A stretch of 64,000 nt of DNA from JANSWY01 sp965267245 (GTDB lineage Bacteria; Bacteroidota; Bacteroidia; Cytophagales; Cyclobacteriaceae), in contig OZ253939.1 in assembly GCA_965267245.1 (NCBI GenBank), positions 4,898,001 through 4,962,000 of the forward strand, in the 5' to 3' direction. Under the pieces are notes generated by a model. It searched no databases. It saw nothing but the letters and a program-made list of their open reading frames with translations, and had not been told where the DNA came from. Every line of letters starts with the position of its first letter. The first letter of the stretch is position 1. Both the position numbers and the translations under genes were made by a program. Below are positions 8,524 through 16,020 of the stretch, in pieces.

Positions 8524-8874
8524 ATGGCTATTACTAAGAAAGATAGAAGAAAAAGAATCAGATTAGGAATCAGAAGAAAAATATCTGGTTCTGCAGAAAG
8601 ACCAAGATTATCTGTATTCAAAAGCAATAAAGGCATCTACGTTCAACTTATTGATGACGTGAATGGTGTTACTTTAGCTGCAAGTTCCTCCAAAGAAGTT
8701 GGTTCTGAAGGTAAAGTAAATATTGAAGTATCAAAATCCGTTGGTAAGAAAATAGCTGAAAAAGCTGGAGCTAACGGAATCAAAGAAGTCGTTTTTGATA
8801 GAGGAGGTTATCCTTATCATGGAAAAGTAAAGGCCTTGGCAGAAGGTGCTCGTGAAGGAGGATTAAAACTATAA
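8524..8874 (+). CDS. rplR: 50S ribosomal protein L18
   Basis: A 116-residue L18 with RKRIRLGIRRKISGSAERPR near the start and FDRGGYPYHGKVKALAEGAR at the end. It binds 5S rRNA with L5. A TTG at 8518 is in frame, but the ATG at 8524 gives the family-typical beginning (MAITKKDRR), so I place the start there. It follows rplF by 8 nt. Confidence 0.96.
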   Translation: MAITKKDRRKRIRLGIRRKISGSAERPRLSVFKSNKGIYVQLIDDVNGVTLAASSSKEVGSEGKVNIEVSKSVGKKIAEKAGANGIKEVVFDRGGYPYHGKVKALAEGAREGGLKL

Positions 8875-8881
8875 TTTAGCT

Positions 8882-9397
8882 ATGTCACAAAACATTAAAA
8901 CATTAAAAGCGAGCGAAATAGACCTTAAAGAAAAGGTTGTAGCTATAAAAAGAGTAGCTAAAGTTGTAAAGGGTGGTAGAAGGTTCAGTTTTTCAGCTAT
9001 TGTAGTAGTTGGAGACGGAAACGGTGTTGTAGGATATGGCCTTGGTAAAGCGAATGAAGTAACTGATGCTATTACTAAAGGAATTGATGATGCCAAGAAA
9101 AATCTTGTGAGAGTCCCTGTATATAGAGGTACTGTACCTCATGAGGCAATTGGAAAATTTGGTGGAGGTTTAGTATTATTAAAGCCAGCTTCAGCTGGTA
9201 CAGGAGTAATAGCCGGTGGTGCTATGAGGGCTGTGCTTGAAAGTGCTGGAGTACATGATGTGCTAGCTAAGTCTAAAGGTTCATCTAACCCTCACAACGT
9301 GGTTAAGGCTACATTTGATGCACTTTCAAAAATGAGAGATGCATACTCTGTAGCACAACAAAGAGGTGTTTCTTTATCAAAAGTATTTAACGGATAA
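8882..9397 (+). CDS. rpsE: 30S ribosomal protein S5
   Basis: This 171-residue S5 has the N-terminal double-stranded-RNA-binding fold with VVKGGRRFSFSAIVVVGDG and GYGLGKANEVTDAI, and a C-terminal part with GTGVIAGGAMRAVLESAGV and SNPHNVVKATFDAL. S5 shapes the mRNA entry channel and decoding fidelity. rpmD follows after 5 nt. Confidence 0.98.
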   Translation: MSQNIKTLKASEIDLKEKVVAIKRVAKVVKGGRRFSFSAIVVVGDGNGVVGYGLGKANEVTDAITKGIDDAKKNLVRVPVYRGTVPHEAIGKFGGGLVLLKPASAGTGVIAGGAMRAVLESAGVHDVLAKSKGSSNPHNVVKATFDALSKMRDAYSVAQQRGVSLSKVFNG

Positions 9398-9402
9398 TAA
9401 TC

Positions 9403-9582
9403 ATGTCGAAAGTAGTTATTACCCAAACCAGAAGCATAATCAAAAGACCTAAGAATCAAAAGCTTACAATTAAAGCTTTAGGGTTAGGTAAAATCAGTAA
9501 GTCTGTTGAAAAGGAGCTTACTCCTCAGATAGCTGGAATGATTAGAACAGTAAGTCACTTAGTTTCTGTAAAAGAATTATAA
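9403..9582 (+). CDS. rpmD: 50S ribosomal protein L30
   Basis: A 59-residue ORF between rpsE and rplO reads MSKVVITQTRSIIKRPKNQK and continues with TIKALGLGKISKSV and a C-terminal MIRTVSHLVSVKEL. This is the compact ferredoxin-like L30 fold, of normal length (about 58-60 residues). It begins 5 nt after rpsE and its stop lies 1 nt before the rplO ATG. It is easily missed because of its size. Confidence 0.96.
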   Translation: MSKVVITQTRSIIKRPKNQKLTIKALGLGKISKSVEKELTPQIAGMIRTVSHLVSVKEL

Positions 9583-9583
9583 G

Positions 9584-10030
9584 ATGAAATTAAATACACT
9601 TAAACCTGCTGAGGGTTCTGTAAAGAATAAGAAAAGAATTGGTAGAGGCCAGGGATCTGGTAGAGGTGGAACTTCTACAAAAGGTCACAAAGGAGCTCAA
9701 TCAAGATCTGGTTACAGTAGAAAACTTGGATTTGAAGGTGGTCAAATGCCTTTATACAGAAGAGTTCCAAAATTTGGATTTACTAGTCCAAATAGGGTGG
9801 AAACTAAACCTGTGAATCTAGATGACATTCAGAAGTTAGTAGATAGTTCAAAAGCATCTGAAGTAACATTAGAATTGTTGAAAGAAAACGGTTTAGTCGG
9901 TAAAAATGATATCGTCAAAATTTTAGGCCGAGGTGAATTGAAAGCAAAAGTTAAGGTAACTGCTCATTTGTTTTCTAAGTCAGCGAAAGAGGCTATTGAA
10001 AAAGCTGGTGGTGAAGCTGTGACTTTATAA
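9584..10030 (+). CDS. rplO: 50S ribosomal protein L15
   Basis: A 148-residue L15 with the Gly/Arg-rich N-terminal extension (KKRIGRGQGSGRGGTSTKGH, KGAQSRSG) that penetrates 23S rRNA, and the later FEGGQMPLYRRVPKFGF. It lies 1 nt after rpmD and 3 nt before secY, the usual order. Confidence 0.98.
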   Translation: MKLNTLKPAEGSVKNKKRIGRGQGSGRGGTSTKGHKGAQSRSGYSRKLGFEGGQMPLYRRVPKFGFTSPNRVETKPVNLDDIQKLVDSSKASEVTLELLKENGLVGKNDIVKILGRGELKAKVKVTAHLFSKSAKEAIEKAGGEAVTL

Positions 10031-10033
10031 TCT

Positions 10034-11353
10034 ATGAAGAAATTTATTACTACTATAAAGAACATTTTTTCGATTGAAGACCTTCGGGTAAGGATCCTAA
10101 ATACTTTAGGATTTCTTATCATTTTCAGACTTGGTTCTTTTGTCGTTTTACCTGGAATTGACCCAGATAAAGTTGGAGGTAAAGTTGAGGGTATATTAGG
10201 GTTCATGGATACTATCCTTGGAGGTGCATTCAGTAATGTATCAATCTTCGGTTTAGGTATTATGCCATACATTTCAGCTTCCATTGTTCTTCAGCTATTA
10301 ACAGTTGCTGTTCCTTATTTCCAAAAGTTGCAGAAAGAAGGAGATAGTGGTAGAAAGAAGATTAGTCAAATTACCCGATTATTGACTATTGCAATATGTA
10401 TGGCTCAATCTGTGGGGTATATTAAAGGTACTGTAAATTCAGATGCCATTTTAATAAATCAAAACTTATTCCTTTTTACTTCAATGGTTATTTTGACGGC
10501 AGGTACAATTTTCTGTATGTGGCTGGGTGAAAAGATAACAGATAAAGGAATTGGTAATGGTATTTCAATGCTGATCATGATCGGTATCATATCCAGATTT
10601 CCTGGTAGTATTATTCAGGAAGCAATGTCCAGGGGTATGAATCAAGCTTTGATATTCATTCTTGAAATTGTTGCATTGTTTTTTGTAGTAATGGGAGTAG
10701 TGATGTTAGTTCAGGCTGTAAGGAGAATACCGGTGCAATATGCTAAGCAAGTGGTTGGGAATAAAGTATATGGCGGAGGACAAAGACAGTATATCCCATT
10801 GAAGGTAAATGCTGCTGGTGTAATGCCAATTATTTTCGCACAATCATTAATGTTTGTTCCCGCACTTATAGCTGGAATTTGGGCTAATGAAAATGATATT
10901 GCGAATTATGTAGGTACAACTTTCAGTCAGATTGATTCTTGGCAATACAATACATTGTTTGCCGTGCTGATTATAGTTTTTACATTTTTCTATACAGCAA
11001 TAACGATTAACCCAAATCAAATTGCTGACGATATGAAAAGAAATGGGGGGTTTATTCCTGGTATTAAGCCTGGTAAACAAACCTCAGAATATATTGATGG
11101 AGTTTTAACCAAAGTTACACTTCCTGGAAGTTTCTTCCTTGCAATTGTAGCGATCATGCCGGCCTTTGCAATCATTGCAGGTGTAAGTGGAGATTTCGCT
11201 CAGTTTTACGGAGGAACATCATTGTTGATTATGGTAGGTGTAATTTTAGATACTTTACAACAAATTGAGAGTTACCTGCTTATGCGTCATTACGAAGGTA
11301 TGATGAAGAGCGGTAAGATTTCTGGAAGATCTCAAAACGTTGCAGTAGCATAA
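10034..11353 (+). CDS. secY: Preprotein translocase subunit SecY
   Basis: A 439-residue polytopic membrane protein with about ten hydrophobic segments, the channel of the Sec translocon. Recognisable parts are LGIMPYISASIVLQLLTVA (segment 2), EKITDKGIGNGISMLI, RRIPVQYAKQVVG in a cytosolic loop, and PGIKPGKQTSEYIDGVLTK before the last segments. All secreted proteins in this window that carry signal peptides (giant adhesin, SprF, LptD, SusC, SusD) should pass through it. It is embedded in the ribosomal operon; map and adk, often found next to it in other bacteria, are absent here. Confidence 0.97.
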   Translation: MKKFITTIKNIFSIEDLRVRILNTLGFLIIFRLGSFVVLPGIDPDKVGGKVEGILGFMDTILGGAFSNVSIFGLGIMPYISASIVLQLLTVAVPYFQKLQKEGDSGRKKISQITRLLTIAICMAQSVGYIKGTVNSDAILINQNLFLFTSMVILTAGTIFCMWLGEKITDKGIGNGISMLIMIGIISRFPGSIIQEAMSRGMNQALIFILEIVALFFVVMGVVMLVQAVRRIPVQYAKQVVGNKVYGGGQRQYIPLKVNAAGVMPIIFAQSLMFVPALIAGIWANENDIANYVGTTFSQIDSWQYNTLFAVLIIVFTFFYTAITINPNQIADDMKRNGGFIPGIKPGKQTSEYIDGVLTKVTLPGSFFLAIVAIMPAFAIIAGVSGDFAQFYGGTSLLIMVGVILDTLQQIESYLLMRHYEGMMKSGKISGRSQNVAVA

Positions 11354-11355
11354 TT

Positions 11356-11574
11356 ATGGCAAAGCAGGCATCAATAGAACAAGACGGTACGATCGTTGAA
11401 GCATTGTCTAATGCGATGTTCCGAGTAGAATTAGAAAACGGTCATCAGGTGATTGCTCACATTTCCGGTAAGATGAGAATGAATTATATCAAAATTCTTC
11501 CTGGAGATAAAGTGAAATTGGAAATGTCACCATATGATCTTACTAAAGGTAGAATTGTTTACAGATATAAATAA
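11356..11574 (+). CDS. infA: Translation initiation factor IF-1
   Basis: A 72-residue single OB-fold protein: EQDGTIVEALSNAMFRVELE, GHQVIAHISGKMRMNYIKIL and PYDLTKGRIVYRYK are close to the IF-1 consensus. IF-1 occupies the 30S A site during initiation. The length is standard. It follows secY by 2 nt and precedes rpmJ by 2 nt. Confidence 0.98.
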   Translation: MAKQASIEQDGTIVEALSNAMFRVELENGHQVIAHISGKMRMNYIKILPGDKVKLEMSPYDLTKGRIVYRYK

Positions 11575-11576
11575 CC

Positions 11577-11693
11577 ATGAAGGTAAAGGCATCAGTAAAG
11601 AAAAGAAGTGCAGATTGCAAGGTTATCCGAAGAAAGGGTAAAATCTATGTGATCAACAAAAAGAATCCAAAATTTAAACAAAGGCAAGGATAG
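11577..11693 (+). CDS. rpmJ: 50S ribosomal protein L36, zinc-free form
   Basis: A 38-residue ORF begins MKVKASVKKRSADCK and ends NPKFKQRQG, clearly L36. Of the usual four zinc ligands (three Cys and one His) only Cys14 remains: the others are replaced by Ser11, an Asn in VIN, and a Phe in PKF. This is the C-minus type, which does not need zinc and is common in Bacteroidota. It lies 2 nt after infA and 3 nt before rpsM. Confidence 0.95.
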   Translation: MKVKASVKKRSADCKVIRRKGKIYVINKKNPKFKQRQG

Positions 11694-11696
11694 ATT

Positions 11697-12074
11697 ATGG
11701 CAAGGATTTCAGGAGTAGATATTCCAGATAATAAGCGAGGTGAGATAGGACTTACCTACATATTTGGTATAGGCAAAAGCACTGCCCAAAAAATCTTGGC
11801 AGAAGCAGGAGTTGATCCTAACAAAAAAGTTGGTGAATGGAATGATGATGAATCTAACAAGATTAGAAGCATCATTAGTGAAAATTTCAAAGTAGAAGGT
11901 GTACTGAAATCTGAAGTCCAACTTAACATCAAAAGATTGCTGGATATTGGATGCTATCGTGGGTTAAGACACAGAAGAGGTCTTCCTGTTAGAGGACAAA
12001 AAACTAAGAATAACGCCCGAACCAGAAAGGGTAAGAGAAAAACTGTTGCTAACAAGAAGAAAGCTGTTAAATAA
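11697..12074 (+). CDS. rpsM: 30S ribosomal protein S13
   Basis: A 125-residue S13 with ARISGVDIPDNKRGEIGLTY at the start, a helix-hairpin-helix region (YIFGIGKSTAQKILAEAGV), and the C-terminal basic tail (RGLRHRRGLPVRGQKTKNNA). It contacts the P-site tRNA and bridges to the 50S subunit. It is followed by rpsK 8 nt downstream. Confidence 0.98.
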   Translation: MARISGVDIPDNKRGEIGLTYIFGIGKSTAQKILAEAGVDPNKKVGEWNDDESNKIRSIISENFKVEGVLKSEVQLNIKRLLDIGCYRGLRHRRGLPVRGQKTKNNARTRKGKRKTVANKKKAVK

Positions 12075-12082
12075 TATTTGAA

Positions 12083-12475
12083 ATGGCACAAAAGAGAAAA
12101 GATAAAGCAAAGAAGAGAGTAGTTCTTGTTGAGCCGATAGGCCAGGCACACATTAGAGCCTCCTTCAACAATATCATTATTTCACTGACGAACAATCAGG
12201 GACAGGTTATTTCCTGGGCTTCAGCTGGAAAGATGGGTTTTAAAGGTTCAAAAAAGAACACACCTTATGCGGCTCAGGTAGCTGCAGAAAACTGTGCTAA
12301 GGCAGCTTATGATCTAGGTCTTAGAAAAGTAGAAGTATTTGTAAAAGGTCCTGGTGCAGGTCGAGAATCTGCTATCAGAACACTCCAGAATAATGGAATT
12401 GAAGTAACAATGATTAAAGATGTTACGCCACTTCCACACAATGGATGTAGACCACCGAAAAGAAGAAGAGTTTAA
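12083..12475 (+). CDS. rpsK: 30S ribosomal protein S11
   Basis: A 130-residue S11, recognised by AHIRASFNNIIISLTNNQGQ, SAGKMGFKGSKKNTPYAAQ and the end segment DVTPLPHNGCRPPKRRRV. It forms part of the platform of the 30S subunit near the Shine-Dalgarno helix, a region of interest because Bacteroidota make little use of Shine-Dalgarno pairing. Confidence 0.98.
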   Translation: MAQKRKDKAKKRVVLVEPIGQAHIRASFNNIIISLTNNQGQVISWASAGKMGFKGSKKNTPYAAQVAAENCAKAAYDLGLRKVEVFVKGPGAGRESAIRTLQNNGIEVTMIKDVTPLPHNGCRPPKRRRV

Positions 12476-12495
12476 AATTATTTTGATTTAAGAAT

Positions 12496-13101
12496 ATGGC
12501 AAGGTATACAGGTCCAAAGACTAAAATAGCCAGAAAATTCAATGATCCTATATTTGGCCCAAGTAAGGCGCTTCAGAAGAAAAGCTACCCTCCGGGACAA
12601 CATGGTAGAGGTAGAAGAAGAAAGCAGTCTGAATATGCTATCCAGTTAGCTGAGAAGCAAAAGGCTAAATACACTTATGGTGTGCTAGAAAAGCAATTTG
12701 CTAACGCATTTGATAAAGCAACCAGAAAAGGCGGAATTACTGGTGAAGTATTGTTGCAACTTCTTGAAGCAAGATTAGACAATACTGTATTTCGATTGGG
12801 TATTGCTCCTACAAGAAGAGCTGCCAGACAATTAGTTTTACACAAGCACATCACTGTAAATGGAGAGCTTGTTAACGTTCCTAGTTATCACTTAAGAAAT
12901 GGTGATGTAATTGCAGTAAGAGAGAAATCAAAATCTCTTGAGGTAATTACTGATAGCTTAGCTGCCAGAACTGGCCACAAATATAGCTGGTTAGAATGGG
13001 AAGGTGCTGAGATGACTGGTAAATTCCTAAATCCACCTAGTAGGGAAGAGATTCCTGAAAATATTAAAGAGCAACTGATAGTTGAACTTTACTCTAAATA
13101 A
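12496..13101 (+). CDS. rpsD: 30S ribosomal protein S4
   Basis: The 201-residue product has an N-terminal region without zinc-binding cysteines (MARYTGPKTKIARKFNDPIF, SYPPGQHGRGRRRKQSEYA) and the S4 RNA-binding domain (LEARLDNTVFRLGIAPTRRA, LVLHKHITVNG). S4 initiates 30S assembly and in E. coli controls the alpha operon. The gap to rpsK is 20 nt and to rpoA 27 nt. Confidence 0.98.
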   Translation: MARYTGPKTKIARKFNDPIFGPSKALQKKSYPPGQHGRGRRRKQSEYAIQLAEKQKAKYTYGVLEKQFANAFDKATRKGGITGEVLLQLLEARLDNTVFRLGIAPTRRAARQLVLHKHITVNGELVNVPSYHLRNGDVIAVREKSKSLEVITDSLAARTGHKYSWLEWEGAEMTGKFLNPPSREEIPENIKEQLIVELYSK

Positions 13102-13128
13102 TTAATTTCAACATTAAAGAATTACAAT

Positions 13129-14118
13129 ATGTCAATACTTGCATTTCAAATGCCCGAGAAAGTAGTGATGGAAAAGGCCGACGATTTTCATGGTCTTTTT
13201 ACATTCAAACCTTTAGAAAGAGGTTACGGGGTAACCATTGGTAATGCATTGAGGAGAATTCTTTTGTCTTCATTAGAAGGCTATGCAATTACTGGGATTA
13301 AGGTTCCTGGTGTTTTGCACGAATTCTCTACGATCGAGGGTGTGATTGAGGATGTGTCTGAAATTATTCTAAACCTTAAGATGGTTAGATTCAAGAAAAT
13401 TTCGGATGTGATCGATAACAAAGTAAGTATCCAAATCTCTAACCAAAGTCAATTCAAAGCAGGCGACATTGCTGGTTCAACAACTTCTTTTGAAATATTG
13501 AATCCTGAGCACGTAATTTGTAATGTTGACCCCTCTGCTCAATTTGAAATTGAATTGACAATTGAGAAGGGAAGAGGTTATGTAACTTCAGAAGATAATA
13601 AACCTGCTGATCAGGTATTCGGATTTATTCCAATTGATGCAATCTTCACACCAATCAAAAATGTAAAGTATTCAATTGAGAATACAAGGGTTGAACAAAA
13701 GACTGACTATGAGCAGTTGATTTTGGATATTGAAACTGATGGTTCAATACACCCTGAGAATGCATTGAAAGGTGCGGCAAATATACTTATCCAACACTTC
13801 ATGTTATTCTCTGATCAGACAATGATTCTTGATACACATGATAAAGGAGAGCCTGAGGCTGTAGATGAAGAATTGCTTCACATGAGGAAGTTGTTGAAAA
13901 CTCAACTGAATGATCTGGATCTTTCAGTTAGAGCGTACAACTGCCTGAAAGCTGCAGATGTAAAAACTCTTGGTGACTTAGTGAAACTGGAGATTTCTGA
14001 TATGATGAAGTTTAGAAACTTTGGTAAGAAGTCTTTAGCAGAATTGGAACAGTTGGTGGCAGAGAAGAATTTAACATTCGGAATGGATCTGTCAAAGTAC
14101 AAACTTGACGAGGAATAA
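13129..14118 (+). CDS. rpoA: RNA polymerase subunit alpha
   Basis: A 329-residue alpha subunit. The N-terminal dimerisation domain shows FKPLERGYGVTIGNALRRIL near residue 30 and GVLHEFSTIEGVIEDV. After a linker, the C-terminal domain (about residues 255-325) has LDLSVRAYNCLKAADVKTLG and MMKFRNFGKKSLAELEQLV, so the DNA- and activator-binding module is intact. Its place between rpsD and rplQ is canonical. Confidence 0.98.
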   Translation: MSILAFQMPEKVVMEKADDFHGLFTFKPLERGYGVTIGNALRRILLSSLEGYAITGIKVPGVLHEFSTIEGVIEDVSEIILNLKMVRFKKISDVIDNKVSIQISNQSQFKAGDIAGSTTSFEILNPEHVICNVDPSAQFEIELTIEKGRGYVTSEDNKPADQVFGFIPIDAIFTPIKNVKYSIENTRVEQKTDYEQLILDIETDGSIHPENALKGAANILIQHFMLFSDQTMILDTHDKGEPEAVDEELLHMRKLLKTQLNDLDLSVRAYNCLKAADVKTLGDLVKLEISDMMKFRNFGKKSLAELEQLVAEKNLTFGMDLSKYKLDEE

Positions 14119-14124
14119 AAGAAA

Positions 14125-14751
14125 ATGAGACACGGAAAAAAATTCAATCACCTTGGTAGAACAGCATCTCACAGAAGTGCAATGCTTTCTAACATGGCTA
14201 CATCATTGATCGTAAATAAAAGGATCAATACAACTGTGGCAAAGGCCAAAGCATTGAAAAAATATGTGGAGCCTCTAATCACAAAGGCAAAAAGTAATAC
14301 AACTCATTCTAGAAGAACAGTATTCTCTTATCTTCAGGATAAGGAATCAGTGAATATACTTTTTGGTGAAGTAGCTGAGAAAGTAGCCAGCAGACCTGGT
14401 GGATATACAAGAATTATCAAAACTGGTTTTAGACTGGGTGATAACGCTGAGATGTGTATGATGGAACTTGTAGACTTCAATGAATTACTTCTTGAAGAAA
14501 GCAAACCAGCAAAAGCAAAAACCAGAAGAAGCAGAAGAGGTGGTGGTAGTAAGACTGAAACAAAAACGGCTGCTGAAACTGAGGTAGTTGAAGAGGTAAA
14601 GGAGGAAGTTAAAGAGGAGGCAGTTGCAGAAGAAACTGTTGAGGCTGCTGCTGAAGAAGTAGTGGAAGTTAAAGCAGAGGAGGAAGCTCCTGAACAGAAA
14701 GAAGAAAAATCTGATGACGCTGAAGAAAGCGATGAAGAGAAGAAAGACTAA
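14125..14751 (+). CDS. rplQ: 50S ribosomal protein L17 with an acidic C-terminal tail
   Basis: The first 120 or so residues are ordinary L17 (RHGKKFNHLGRTASHRSAML, then TTVAKAKALKKYVEPLITKA, then GGYTRIIKTGFRLGDNAEMC). The protein continues to 208 residues, with a basic patch (RRSRRGGGSK) and then about 60 residues made almost wholly of Glu, Ala, Val, Lys and Asp. Such tails occur on some Bacteroidota L17 proteins, but this one is long and strongly acidic. Its function is unknown. A strong terminator follows. Confidence 0.95.
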   Translation: MRHGKKFNHLGRTASHRSAMLSNMATSLIVNKRINTTVAKAKALKKYVEPLITKAKSNTTHSRRTVFSYLQDKESVNILFGEVAEKVASRPGGYTRIIKTGFRLGDNAEMCMMELVDFNELLLEESKPAKAKTRRSRRGGGSKTETKTAAETEVVEEVKEEVKEEAVAEETVEAAAEEVVEVKAEEEAPEQKEEKSDDAEESDEEKKD

Positions 14752-14771
14752 TAAGTCATCATGATAATATT

Positions 14772-14808
14772 AAAAGGGTAAGGTCTTTAATGATCTTACC
14801 CTTTTTTT
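14772..14808 (+). terminator. Intrinsic terminator at the end of the ribosomal cluster
   Basis: AAAAGGGTAAG (14772-14782) pairs perfectly with CTTACCCTTTT (14795-14805), extended inward by three more pairs including one G-T, and followed by a seven-T run (14802-14808). It lies 20 nt after the rplQ stop. Confidence 0.92.
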
Positions 14809-14841
14809 ATGTTTATACTGAACACTTGGTTATTTAATTCT

Positions 14842-14849
14842 TATTTTTG
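14842..14849 (+). promoter_or_regulatory. Probable carA-eno promoter (-7 element)
   Basis: TATTTTTG at 14842-14849 matches TAnnTTTG and lies 62 nt before the carA ATG and just after the rplQ terminator. No good -33 TTTG stands at the expected distance (14819-14822 reads TGAA), so the call rests on the -7 box and position. Confidence 0.55.
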
Positions 14850-14911
14850 CTCGACCTCAAAAATGATGTTGATCAGAAAAATTTACTGGAACAAATTCAA
14901 AATCTTAATAG

Positions 14912-16015
14912 ATGAAATACACTAGCGGAAAAGATGCAATTCTTATGCTGCAAGATGGAACCGTTTTCAAGGGTAGTGCTATAGGCAAAATTGGTACATC
15001 TGGCGGTGAAATATGTTTCAATACTGGAATGACGGGATATCAGGAGATATACACGGATCCATCTTACTTTGGTCAAATCATTGTCAATACAACCTCGCAC
15101 ATTGGGAATTATGGTGTGAATGATGATGAACAAGAATCTGACCACCCTCAAATCACAGGCCTGGTGGTGAATGAATTTTCTCACACCTACAGTAGAAAAA
15201 CAGCTGATGACGGTTTACAGGAATATCTTGAAAAGCACAATACAGTTGGGATATCAAATGTAGATACCAGAAAGATAGTTCGTCATATTCGTAGCAAGGG
15301 AGCAATGAATGCCATCATATCTTCAGAGATCTTTGATCTGGAGGAATTAAAGAAAGAGCTTGATAAAATACCTTCAATGGAGTCTCTTGAACTCTCATCG
15401 AAGGTAACGACAAAAGAACCATATGAGCTAGGTAGTGATTCATCTGAAATCAAGGTAGCGGTTCTCGATATTGGTGTGAAAAAATCAATACTCAAGAACC
15501 TGACTGCAAGAGGGATCAAGTGTAAAGTATTTCCAGCACAGACCACTTTCTCTGAAATGGAAAGTTGGAAACCCAATGGTTATTTCATTTCTAACGGACC
15601 TGGAGATCCAGCCGCAATGCCGTATGCTGTTGATACTGTGAAAAATATATTAGAACAAGATAAGCCAATTTTTGGTATTTGCCTGGGACATCAGATATTG
15701 GCTCGAGCAAATGATATTGATACTTATAAGATGCACCATGGCCATCGGGGAATTAATCATCCGGTTAAGAACTTACTCACCGGTAAAAGTGAGGTAACTA
15801 GTCAAAACCATGGTTTCTCCGTAGATATGGAGGCAGTAAAAAAATCAGATAAAGTAACTTTGACCCATACAAACCTAAATGATGAGACTGTCGAGGGTTT
15901 AGCTGTAAATGGAAAGAATGCTTTTTCCGTTCAGTATCACCCTGAGTCATCCCCTGGACCCCACGATTCCAGGTATTTGTTTGATCAATTTTTACAATTA
16001 CTAACTAAAAATTAA
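14912..16015 (+). CDS. carA: Carbamoyl-phosphate synthase, small (glutaminase) subunit
   Basis: A 367-residue protein with the CarA N-terminal domain (FNTGMTGYQEIYTDPSYFGQ, about residues 33-52) and a C-terminal class I glutamine amidotransferase. The nucleophile cysteine lies in FGICLGHQ, and the His/Glu pair in QYHPESSPGPHDS. SQNHGF is also typical of CarA. It releases ammonia from glutamine for the large subunit, supplying carbamoyl phosphate for pyrimidines and arginine. carB is not in the window. eno follows by only 5 nt, so the two are probably cotranscribed. Confidence 0.97.
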   Translation: MKYTSGKDAILMLQDGTVFKGSAIGKIGTSGGEICFNTGMTGYQEIYTDPSYFGQIIVNTTSHIGNYGVNDDEQESDHPQITGLVVNEFSHTYSRKTADDGLQEYLEKHNTVGISNVDTRKIVRHIRSKGAMNAIISSEIFDLEELKKELDKIPSMESLELSSKVTTKEPYELGSDSSEIKVAVLDIGVKKSILKNLTARGIKCKVFPAQTTFSEMESWKPNGYFISNGPGDPAAMPYAVDTVKNILEQDKPIFGICLGHQILARANDIDTYKMHHGHRGINHPVKNLLTGKSEVTSQNHGFSVDMEAVKKSDKVTLTHTNLNDETVEGLAVNGKNAFSVQYHPESSPGPHDSRYLFDQFLQLLTKN

Positions 16016-16020
16016 AAGCG

